NCBI GenBank assembly: GCA_030248225.1
Contig: JASANE010024940.1
Coordinates: 124,001-188,000 of the forward strand
Length of the DNA stretch: 64,000 nucleotides
Source of the DNA: Trileptium ribeirensis
Lineage: Eukaryota > Nematoda > Enoplea > Enoplida > Thoracostomopsidae
Direction of reading: 5' to 3'
Each line of letters starts with the position of its first letter. The stretch's first letter is position 1. Both the position numbers and the translations under genes were made by a program. This document shows, in pieces, positions 24,113-34,900 of the stretch. The notes beneath the pieces are model-generated. The model saw nothing but the letters and a program-made list of their open reading frames with translations. It was not told the origin of the DNA and did no database searches.

Positions 24113-26483
24113 GTAAGTTCATAAACATGTAATCATATCATGAAACATATAGTTAAACTGTATAGAAAACGTTGTAGCAAGAATTCAATCCATTGTGTTA
24201 ATTATTTGTTGTAGAAGCGTTACTGCCTCGAGCCGGCTAACAAATGTATCATCTGAGTAACAGGTCTTTCTGAAATTCTATAATTTATGGAAAATATTAC
24301 ATACAGTCCACTGTAGACGACTGTCTTAATACTATACTAAAGCTTTATATTGCTACAGCGTTTTATGATGTTTATATCTCTGTTCCATTAAAACTTCATC
24401 AGATGCTCAAGCAGTTGTATAATATTCAGCCGAAAAAAGTTGCGCAATGCTCAATAATATAGTCTAATTCATCAGACTAGTTGGCTACAGTGAAAAAATA
24501 TTGTTTAATGCTGAAACGGAGTCATTCAAGTTTTATTTTTAAGCTTGACTATTTTAATTGCCAGGTTACGCTATAACCGACGACACAAATCTACTTCTTG
24601 AGGGAACACTCAAATTGACATCGGCTAACGTATCGGACAAAATCAATCAAGATGGATGGGAAGCAGGATGGGTGCGTGTCGACGATTTTTGCTACTACAT
24701 CTCGGACACCAAAATGAATTATTACGATGGACAGGAAATGTGCCAACGACTACGGCCTTCAGGGCGTATTCCTGAATTTCCTGATCAACAAAATTACGAA
24801 TGGTTTAGGCTTTACTGGTAAGAATGACTACGGTTTTGTATTTTTACAAGCCCAAACTAACCGAATTTAACCAACCGGCACCAACGTTTGTAAATGAACC
24901 ATTTCTCTATTCCAAGACGACAATTTTTATGAGCAGCGATAATTAGGTTGCAAAACTACAAGTTAAAGGGCGCAAGATACAAAATTTCTCGGCTACAAAT
25001 TTGCTTAAGCGAAAATTGCTGAATTTATTTGCTTCTCGTACATACACGGCCAGACCAGTTTCTGATGTACTGAACAATCATCGTAGTTTCAAAACAATGT
25101 TTTGTATCATCAACTAGGTGTCGTGATGAAACAATTCTGCTTACGCATTTTAGACAATTATGAATTTATCGGAGCAAGTGTAAAACTCGTTTTGACTTGA
25201 TCACATATCGATTTCGACTTTCAGCAAAATCAAATCACTTTAGTAGTGTACGGTAACCAAAACCCTACCAAATACCTAAAGTTACTTAAAATTTGTAAAA
25301 TGCTTATAAAATTGCAGAAAATAGCGGCCGCAAATAGAATTTATTATTTTTAATTTTCGAAAGGAATAATTTCGTTTTGCCGAACAATATCCGCCAACAC
25401 TTCCTGGATTACAGGTTGTCGTAAATAAATTAAGTATGCTTTCTGCTGTTTACTGAATTATTGTCCCGTATGAGTTGGGTTCAAAATACTATGCAGCTGC
25501 ATTGTCTGAGGTTATACACTCTTCGGCATATTGATTTGAAATTTTGTCCTTTCATCTCGTATTCCCGTGCTCCAACATGGAAATTGGGTGCGAAGTTATT
25601 CTTACAAATATGAATCCAATTTTGAGATTTCTATAAGCTTTGATCAAATCACGTACAGTTGGAATACCAGCTCGTAACGCATGAACTACATGGACATTTG
25701 AGCCAAATCAGTAAAGTCATTAACATGTGATAGTTTGTATTGGACTGATGTTTGCAAAATTCGACTGATTTTAGTCTGAAAGAAGGGTTTGACCAACCTT
25801 TATTCGCAATAGGGCAGACAATTAAATCCATAGGGTCTATATCTATGCACGCTTAAGCCTAAAACATCGAGTCTTGTTTTATTAGTTTAGCATTGAATTT
25901 TCGCGAATTATATGTTATTCGTTGTAAATCATCAAATACTACATCTATTATAGTTTTGTGAAGTTATACTGAGTAATCACCTATATCTTGATTCATTTGT
26001 GCATTTTATGACCTATCTCATAGCCCCTGGCGACCGGTTGAACCACACCTATGAAGGCCAAAGTATGATCCTCCTCCCAACGGTCGGCCTACCCCTGAGA
26101 CATTGCACCTCGAGTATGTATAACTTACTCGGTTTGCTCTAGGATTGAACATATGAAATACTTGCCAGAATCGAAACGTGATCATTTGTTTATCGGCCTT
26201 CGTGCTGACGCTGCAGACACCGGAACGAAAGATCCGTATGCGTGGCATTGGGACAAGAGTGGAAAGCCGTTAACATTCCTTCCCGACTGGGATCGCTCGA
26301 AACGAAAGCGCGCACCTCAGCCCGAAAACGAAATACCAAATACACCATGGTGTACCTGCGTTCGTATGCGCTGGGATGCTGGGCCGAATCCGAATCCAAA
26401 TCTACGGGGCGATAAATGGGGTTGGTGGTTCGACACCGACTGTCGGCGTAAAGATACTCACCCAGTTTGTCAAATTGATTTAG
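24040..26483 (+). CDS. secreted C-type-lectin-like domain, 5' part of the gene (3 exons)
   Basis: Exons 24040-24112, 24565-24817 and 26143-26483, joined phase 1 then phase 2, leaving in phase 1. A signal peptide (WLLLALFGLTTVPF) leads to about 200 residues with C-type-lectin features in order: FCYYIS...Y.DGQEMC, a FIGLRAD strand in place of WIGL, AWHWDKSG, WCTC, KWGWWFDTDC (the W-x-D..C end motif) and a final HPVCQ. Sugar-binding EPN/QPD motifs are not evident, so carbohydrate binding is unproven. The chain either splices in frame into the calcium-binding EGF exons from 31806 or terminates as a 225-residue lectin at 26494. An upstream in-frame ATG at 23989 would add 17 residues; I prefer 24040 because it puts the hydrophobic core near the N-terminus. 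Confidence 0.75.
24565..24817 (+). CDS. lectin gene exon 2: first half of the C-type-lectin-like fold
   Basis: Acceptor TTGCCAG, donor GTAAGA; enters in phase 1, leaves in phase 2. Encodes the first conserved Cys of the fold (FCYYI), the helix Cys (GQEMC) and the IPEF...QNYEWF helix region. The one-base continuation from exon 3 completes a Trp codon. Confidence 0.82.
26143..26483 (+). CDS. lectin gene exon 3: second half of the C-type-lectin-like fold
   Basis: Acceptor GCTCTAG. Encodes WIEHMKYLPES, the FIGLRAD core strand, a basic loop with R-S-K-R-K-R (26294-26311), WCTC, WWFDTDC and the closing VCQ. The proposed donor GTAACT at 26484 leaves phase 1, matching all the EGF exons. If it is not used, the frame adds Gly-Asn-Leu and stops at 26492-26494. 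Confidence 0.85.
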
Positions 26484-26725
26484 GTAACTTATAAATTATT
26501 ATTATGCGATAGTTGTACGCCAGGCGATACTGAATGTTACACCCCTTGCCAGCAGTTCGATTCCTTTTATCTTTTAAAAAATTTCGCTATTGATCTTTAA
26601 CTTAAAGTAATCTTATATACGTTATAAACACACCTTTGTCAAACATTTGAAAGTTAAAGCAGCAGGAGCTGGCAAAGTAATGATTGCTGTGACTAAAGAT
26701 TTTTAACCCAACCGTTATTAACTTA

Positions 26726-27234
26726 TGCGGCGTTCACGTTATAATGTCCCCAACGTTTGGAACCTATGTACCCCACACAGTGTCAGACACACTGTTGACA
26801 ACAGGGTGTCTTAGACACCCCCACGTTTTTAATAAATTTTTTCAACGGAAGCTAGTTACGCGTATTACCGCTTACCGACAGTGTCAGGCACACCGTGTAT
26901 TCTGGCAGTTTTATTGACAGTGAACGGAATTATTTGAGCAATGTTCATATGGGCTAGATACAAATATGGAGAGTTTAGGAAACACTCCACAGGACAGTTG
27001 ATTAATAAACCGCATTAGCTACAGACGGTGTCCGTTATAGTTAATTCGCACCAAATCGCTAGCTAAGGGTGTGTACGACACTGTCTAGAAAAAATGTCGT
27101 AGCTAAGGGTGTGTCGTACACCCTCGGCATTTGATATACAGTATGGGTGTCACCCTGACTGTCTATAAGGTAGGGTCGCGACTACAGGGGTCAAAAGTTC
27201 CAAACAGCGGGGACATTATAACGTGAACGCCGCA
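26726..27234. mobile_element. 509-bp MITE with long TIRs and TTA target duplication
   Basis: The ends TGCGGCGTTCACGTTATAAT and its complement ATTATAACGTGAACGCCGCA are perfect terminal inverted repeats, imperfectly extended to about 36 bp, flanked on both sides by TTA. A 3-bp TWA target is typical of PIF/Harbinger elements. No ORF, so non-autonomous. A second, older copy is at 11183-11689. It sits inside another dispersed sequence ending AACCCAACCGTTATTAA. Confidence 0.85.
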
Positions 27235-28380
27235 TTATGTATTCATACAAAACTGATTTGAAACTATTTTTAGCAAAAGACATATGTTGCTAGGTCATAC
27301 TGTGGCATAGTCGCAGAGAAAACAACAAAAATTTCATCTCTAATATTGCTCCTTTATTTTATAATTCAAAGGGAAGAAAATGTTCGAGACAGGATGTCTT
27401 TGGGATATTAGATGTTCGCGCGATTTTTCTGATAATTATTTATTGTGATAGCTAAAAGTAAGATCATGAGCTGTAATTTTATGAAATCTGCACACAAAGT
27501 AGGGAAAAAATTTCAAACACTTATCATTTTTCTACGCCGTTTATAAATGGCTCAAATTGCAGAGATTTATAAAACTGTTATTCTATTCAAGTATTTGGCA
27601 TTTAAATGCTTCAACTTTCGCAAATTTTGAATTGCAGCAGCATTGACCTTATTATTTACCAAAGGTAGCATTCTAGTAAGTTGCGATCAGTTAATGTATG
27701 TCTCGAAGTTGCGGTTTATCAGTGCATAGATTGAGTTCGTCGTTTGGACGCTCAGGTGATTTTCGGCAATTCTGAATATAAAGCAATAATTTCGATATTA
27801 TTCGACTCAACCACATGAGTCGATTAAGAAAAAAATCATTTCGACCGTATTCGTGACGCAATATTTTTAAGCATTGATACCATAAAGTTTAAGAAAAATC
27901 GGAAAAAACGTAATAAGTGGCCGAATTGAATATTTTTGCTGAACCGAATAGTCGATATGAATTGGAATAGCACCAAAATTACTGCTATATTTTCAAAATT
28001 GATTACGAATTTCGGATTGGTGGCTAATGGAAAACACCGTGGCCATGCATATATTAAAAAATTTAAACCATTAAATGTCTAAAAGAATTAATCGTATATA
28101 TTATTTTTCCGATGTTTAGTTTTAATACATCATATTTAAGTATAAAACTTGCTACATCGAACACCGGCTGTCTCGTGAAGTGCTTGTTCAGGGCAGCATC
28201 GAATTTATACGATTATCCAATATGCAATCTATAATTTTTTAAAAAATCGAGTTTTCTCTAGAAATTAGTAAATACAAAGGTTGCAAAATATCCTAAATTA
28301 TTCGATTGCTTACTGTTTAAATACTCTAACTTTGTTAAGAATCCAAATATTTGGATTAGTTTAAAGGTTAGTCTGCGGTG

Positions 28381-28486
28381 ATGCCAGACAGTCCCACAAA
28401 ATTTTGCGTTCACTGTATCAACACAATCTTTAGTATGGTCACATTGTCTATATTATTTTACTGTTTATGTGCTTTAGAAGACTGCG
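28381..28486 (+). CDS. candidate alternative first exon: signal peptide
   Basis: ATG followed by 34 codons with a hydrophobic core IFSMVTLSILFYCLCAL, ending E-D-C and one extra base before a strong GTAAGT donor (phase 1). An in-frame stop lies 12 nt upstream of the ATG, so this is a terminal coding exon if used. Phase 1 fits the EGF exon at 31806 exactly. It would give a secreted chain without the lectin domain, either from an internal promoter or as the true first exon of a separate EGF gene. The 64-bp satellite begins right after the donor. Prediction rests on sequence features alone. Confidence 0.45.
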
Positions 28487-28539
28487 GTAAGTTAATACTA
28501 TCGTGGTGAAATTTTACTAATGCAACAGTAATACTGTTG

Positions 28540-29640
28540 CAATATGTTTTGTAAATAAGCTATCAGTGAGTAATGTGACAAAACAATCTTATGAGGTACA
28601 TTGCAACATTTTGTATAAATAAGCTTTCAATGAGCAATGTGACAGAACAATGTTGTGAGATATACTGTAACATGTTGCGTAAATAAGCTTTCAATGAGTA
28701 ATGTGACAGAACAATCGTGTGAGGTATATTGCAACATGTTGTGTAAATAAGCTATCAATGAGTAATGTGACAAAATAATCTTATGAGGTACATTGCAACA
28801 TTTTGTATAAATAAGCCTTCAATGAGCAATGTGACAGAACAATGTTGTGAGATATACTGTAACATGTTGCGTAAATAAGCTTTCAATGAGTAATGTTACA
28901 GAACAATCGTGTGAGGTATATTGCAACATGTTGTGTAAATAAGCTATCAATGAGTAATGTGACAAAACAATTCTATGAGGTACATTGCAACATTTTGTGT
29001 AAATAAGCTATCAACGAGTAATGTGACAATACAATCTTATGAGGTACATTGCAATATTTTGTGTAAATAAGCTTTCAGTGAGCAATGTGACAGAACAATC
29101 TTGTGAGGTACAATGCAACATGTTGTGTAAATAAGCTATCATGAGTAATGTGACAAAACGATCTTATGAGGTACATTGCAATATGTTCCGTAAATAACCT
29201 ATAAATGAGTAATGCAACAGAACAATCTTCTGAGGTATACTGCAAAATGTTGTTTAAATAAGCTGTCCATGAGTAATGTTAAAAACGATATTGTCTTGTA
29301 CATTGAAATATGTTGCGTAAATAAGCTATCAATGAGTAATGTGACATAATAATCTTGTGTGGTATAATGTAGAATGTTGCGGAAATAATCTAAAAAGGAG
29401 TAATGTTACAGAACAAATATGAGGTATATTGTAACATGTTCTGAAAACAATCTGTCAATGAGTAACGTGGCAGAACATCTTGTGTGGTATACTGCAACAT
29501 GTGTAAATACGCTATCAATGAGTAATTTGACAGAGCAACACTGTGAGGTATATTCCAACATGTTGCGTAAATAAGTTATCAATGAGTAATGTAATGTGAC
29601 CGAACAATCTTGTGAGGTATATTGCAACTTGTGCAAAATT
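28540..29640. repeat. satellite array, 64-bp unit, about 17 copies
   Basis: The landmark AAGC recurs at 28557, 28621, 28685, 28749, 28813, 28877, 28941 and 29005, an exact 64-bp spacing. Core words are GTAAATAAGCT, TCAATGAGTAATGTGACA, GAACAATC and GAGGTA. The first six units form an A-B-C-A-B-C series, a 192-bp higher-order period; later units are more diverged. An antisense 118-codon ORF at 29406-29762 is a by-product. Confidence 0.95.
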
Positions 29641-30284
29641 GTGTAAAATTTACCAAAAGTCGAAACATTTTGCCGGCGAAGTCGACTATAGAGAAATAGC
29701 AAATAATAAAACGTGGGTTTTAACCCTCTAATCGATGTGCTGATAAGCTGCATGCTGTCCAAACTTGTTGTTGATTAGCATTGTGAATTATTGTGAGATT
29801 ACAGCAGCTACTGCCTTAAGCAACACAGACCTAAAATGCGTAGCGTTACTCAATAAGAATTTGTCCTTTCGATTTTGCTTTGAAAAATTAGTCGCCTTGT
29901 CGGTATACATATTATTTACTATTAAATGCAATGTGCAGTCTTTATTGCAACCTTTATAAGCCGTTGTCAAATTGGCTGATTCGTCTACTAGATGCTTCGC
30001 TGCGTTCGTTGGCTTTGTACAATTATGGGGCCATATGTTCAACCTGAAGCCTGTTATATTTTCGTCTGTGCTTTCACAGCTCTGCTCGTAAATATTTGTG
30101 AACCTAAATAGTGTTCATTTTGACATCACCGTTTATCTTCTCACATCAAAAGAATACACGACATAGATATAACAGAAACTACAATCATATTTTCTTAGTG
30201 TGATTTTAGTCCAATAATGTTTTTATATGCTAATAGCAACATTTATTTGGTTGGCACAAAAAGTCTAAACATTAAAAAATTCTG

Positions 30285-30360
30285 GTGCCGGCTGGAGTTG
30301 AACACCTACCTTCTGCGATTGTTAGGATGGGACAGTGCGATAGACCATTCAGCCACGTTT
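30285..30360 (-). repeat. tRNA-like Pol III fragment with terminator
   Basis: On the minus strand: A box TGGCTGAATGG (30355-30345), B box GTTCAACTCC (30303-30294), then CCGGCACCA and a TTTTTT run. The order and spacing are those of a tRNA gene, but the 5' seven bases do not pair with the 3' acceptor strand. It is likely a tRNA pseudogene or SINE head. Confidence 0.4.
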
Positions 30361-30479
30361 AAATAAACTTGTCCTGCATTACATTGTGAGTCCATTTGAA
30401 CTGTGGCACTGGCTTCTAAAAGAGGTTTAAAACTCTGCAGATATGCTTATCTTAATTATTTAGAGCGGGAACAAACAAA

Positions 30480-30920
30480 TTACCTGAAATAAACGAACTA
30501 ACTTGACGAAAACAAAACACGGAAACATAGCTACTCGAATTTCGCGGTTTCGTGAGTAAACGGGTTATAAACCACTACAATTTTCTAAAGACAACTTTGA
30601 TAATCTTTTATATCTTAGCCCGTGCGTCCTTCTAGTTTGTTCAACTACCGAAAAAATAAAGATAGACGCAGCAGTTGTTTGGTTTACTCAAAAGTTGCGC
30701 AGCAGTAGAGGAACAATTAATGATTGCTATTACCTAGGCTGAACCCAACGGTTAATATCCTTTATTGTCACAGCCGTCAGGCTGTGACATTGATTTCACC
30801 TTCTGTCAGACTGTGCATTAAAGCTTTAATTGCACTGCACTGCACGTATCTGTTATAGTCATAAAAGCCTTTTCAGATCCGACCGCTGGAGTCTGCATGC
30901 CAGGCAAAAATGGCATGCAG
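30480..30920. repeat. dispersed repeat and two small hairpins
   Basis: 30480-30770 is the second copy of the repeat at 22877-23200. It is followed by the hairpin GTCACAGCCGTCAGGCTGTGAC (30768-30789) and by CTGCATGCCA...TGGCATGCAG (30893-30920), both with perfect stems of 9-10 bp. Confidence 0.45.
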
Positions 30921-31805
30921 CAAACGTCTCGGATTTGTTGACTACAACTTAGATGAAATCATTTAAGAATTCCGAGAATTGATGACATCGAAAATTATAT
31001 TATCAACTTTACCAGGTCTGAATTCATTCTTGCTATTTTATAGACAGCATATTCGCAAACGCTGAAGTCAAACAATTTGACATTTTTCAAAAACCATATA
31101 TTATGCTGAACCGTCGTAAAGTTTATATTTAAATAATTATATGTAGTCCAGGCGCATAAATTCTATTGTTAATAGCAATATGACTGCTGTGACATTCTTC
31201 TTTCAAGAAGAAAAATTTTCGTTTTAAAACGAAAGTTCTTGACACATAGTATGTGTTTCCGACAGGATAGCTTGTTGTTATTCCATTTGTTTATCTGCCA
31301 CTTGCAGAGTTAAAGACATGAAATATTACTAAGCTTGAATTCTGTTGTTCTATAGTGTGCAACTTGGTAATACATACATTAATTATTTCCATATGTTAAC
31401 ATTGTTCTTTGCCTTTAATACATAATATTTTCATGATAGCTATATCATTTAGAAACAGATCAGGGATAATACTTCACAACTGCTATTTTAGCAAAATCTA
31501 TGTTCATTTCTCAATTGCATTCCTTAATCAAGCGAAATGTAGTGCACTTTTACTCTATGTTGTAGTTATTAAAATTTGTGTTCAGTTTAAATAATGTTAA
31601 AACTCATGCTTCTGTATTCATAAATTTCCACAAGAACAAATTTTAGACTCCACGACATAATAACAGAAATTTTCAAAACCAGTATCATATTGTGACACCG
31701 TGGATAATCATATGTTACCATCGCGCCTGATTCATAAAAGTAATCACTGAAATTTAGCAATTTTTGGTATTGTGATTTATACAATTTACAGTGTTATTTT
31801 TTCAG

Positions 31806-31940
31806 ATATCGACGAGTGCGCTATAAATACCCACGACTGCGGCGTTAACGGTGGAGACTTGGTGTGCAAAAATAAACCTGGCTCATACGAATGCGGTTGT
31901 CCAGATGGTTATACCCAAACTGGTGCACAAACATGCACTG
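31806..31940 (+). CDS. cbEGF module 1
   Basis: TTTTTTCAG acceptor, GTAAGC donor, 45 codons, phase 1-1. Begins DIDECAINTHDC, six Cys, hydroxylation motif CKNKPGSYEC. Long Cys2-Cys3 loop (GVNGGDLV), the Gly-Gly-bearing subtype. Confidence 0.93.
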
Positions 31941-34900
31941 GTAAGCAAATAAATTTTACCGTGAATTAGCTTTGTGTTATGAAACAGATAACTTTTTTAC
32001 TTATCCTATCCAAGAAATCAATTTTATGACACTGAGCAAAGCGTAGTTTTGCAGCAAAATTTCAAATGTAAAAGTTAACAGCTTCAATTTTTTAAAATTA
32101 TTGTATTGAAGCAGATATTGGTGGCGATAGAAGAACAGTGGTTAAACCTAGAAAAGTGGCGTTGGATGTAGTAAACGGCAACTCTCCATGTTCTCTGAAA
32201 ACAACGCCCTTTTTCTACAAAATACTACATATCTTAAACATGGAGTTCAAGTGAAACTACAAAATTCTATTGCGCAAAAAAGTATTAAACTGCAATCAAC
32301 ATATTTTTGTTACATCCACGTATACGTTATTCATTTTATGACTTGAACAACTAGCATAGTTTGAACATTACGCGCACATTAGAGAATTCTTCTTCGAGCA
32401 AATTTAGATAAGTGGAAAAAACATACCGTATACACCTTGATTAACTATATCCCGATAATAAATAATTTATTGTCAGATATCGACGAATGCTCGGACAGCG
32501 GACTCAATAACTGTACTGCGCGACAAACATGTGTTAATACTGACGGCGCATTCCGATGTGAATGCATGGAAGGCTACGAAATTGGGTCTGACGGGCTCTG
32601 TGACGGTAAATGTCTTTGATACTATATCTGAGAATTATGGCTGCTTATAGAAGAGCAAATTTGGATTATGTAGACCAATTACTTTGTATTTAGGGCATAT
32701 ATGGATCTAGATTTTACGAAAAATTTAGATTAATAATTTATATTTGAATTCGAGTGGAATGAGCGAGCAAGCGAGCGAGTGGAACGAGAATTTTCAATTT
32801 TTGCTCTGGAGGGGGGGTTGAGGAGGTCCTGTCTGTGTGTCTGTCTGTGTGTCGCACCTTGATCTCGATAACGGTTTTGCGGATTTTAATGCACGATAGC
32901 TCATTCGAACCGCAATGGTCGATTTAGGTGTAGTGACATACCCGGATTTTTGAATTTTTTGCCGTGAGAAAAGTTATGGGGCAAAAGGACGACATTTTGG
33001 CCCATTTTTCGGGCAACCCCTCCAGTTTTTGCCACTTTTCTCAATAAGTACACGAGGTATCCGCAAACTAATAGACCTTTTCCGTGTAGCTTTACCAGGG
33101 CTTTCCAATGATATATAATGTTTTTCAACTACTTCCCAATCTGGAGTCTATAAGCTTATAGTTGGCGCCAAATTTCATATTTGGTGAAAAGTCACACACA
33201 CACCTAAATGTGTGTTTTTTATTGCTTTCAGTGTCTTATATGGGGTTTTTTTTGAGCAGATAAACTCATTGCAAGTGTTAAAAATATTGTTGGGCAAATA
33301 TTTTTTACACTTCTGGTTGATACTTGGCATAAAAAAAGACGTTTTCAAAATTTTTGGTGAGAAGTCGTGGGAAAAGCACCTGAATGTGTGTTTATTGTTG
33401 GTTTTAGTGGGGGATATGGAGTTTTCTGGGCCGACAAGGTCATTGCGAGTGTCAAAAATATTGTGTGGCAAATATTTTTTCACACTTCTGCTTCGGGGGA
33501 TTGTTCTCACTGCTCGAATTCTGGCTCGCAAGCGGGCTTCACTAGTTTTAATGGGCGAATTAAGGTTTATGAATTATGCAAGTATATGTTGATAATCTTG
33601 GTTTTATCGTATACAATATAGTGGTTATAACAATAACAAACTTTTTAATACATGATGTTGTCACGTGACATGTTTTACAACGGACGTGTTAAGTGCATTT
33701 GTCGTGAGGCTTTTTTTGCACGTTTGTTGTTATTAGATCGCTTTGTAAGGCTTTGTATTGCACCGAGAATCATTTGAGACACGATTGTGTTGTGACTAGT
33801 ATACGTAGGTGGCAACAGATCAATCTTGGCTCAGTTTTGTCACACATTGTACAATGTAGAAAAGCGTCGATTTTATTCGAGTTAAATATTTTAATACTGT
33901 ACGTTTACTAAGCGTATAAGGATTCGTAGTGGCGAATGTAATAAACAATATCACGAAATGCAAGGATTGCCTAGCGTAACGTTAATACCGAATGTCATAG
34001 ATTACTACAAAGCTTGGTAATGCATAAATTTAACATGTATATTAGCACTGTAATACAGTTTTATAACTTTAAGTCAGGTGTGTCTTTTACAACGCTTAGC
34101 AATGTTTAAGTTAAAGGCGAAACGTCAGCGCTCCAAATAAATTTGCATTCGTTTCTGAATCATATCTAGTGGCGGCTAAAATATGATTGAAAGAATTACG
34201 TAGGATCTCTGATTTAGCTTTTATCAATTTCATTTTTCAAATAACCTTACATGATTTTAAATGTCTGTCATGTTAGTTGGAAAATCCCAGACCGAGGCTC
34301 CTGTGTATTAAAATTTTTTGACAAACTAATAAGTCTGACTGTGTTGCAATAATGTTAGCTTCAAAACTAATAAGTTCTGGATATAATTTGAATCAAGCAA
34401 ATATACATGAGATTGAAAAAATACACTTGAACATAAATGTTGCAAAATTGCAGATATTGATGAATGCAGTATTGGCGAAAATACTTGCTCCGGTATTCAA
34501 CAGTGTTTAAATATTGTTGGAAGTTATACGTGTGGATGTGGTAACGGAACAGTCGAATTAAGTGATGGCTCGTGCAAAGGTAGTGAGCTCATATTTAGTG
34601 ATCTCAAATGTTAAAATTAATTCGTAGATTCACCTTTATCAAATTTTGCTAAACCAACTATTGACATCAGACCAAGTGTTATCAGTTTAAAACGGAGTTT
34701 CGCTTGCATTTACAACATTGCACAAAATTTAAAACCGCATTTACAACATTCAAATTTCAAATTATATTCTTTCGATTTTATCTAATGATTTTGAATAATA
34801 CGCTGCCGATGTAACAAACATAGTCTTTCAAAGCACAAACATGGTTTAATTCAAACAATACACTTCGTACATGTATATAGGGGTGGCGAGGCCACTCCTT

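Noticed and set aside
33175..33592. Opposed ORFs of 118 and 126 codons
   Set aside because: Produced by an internally duplicated intronic repeat; the two strands share the same open region.
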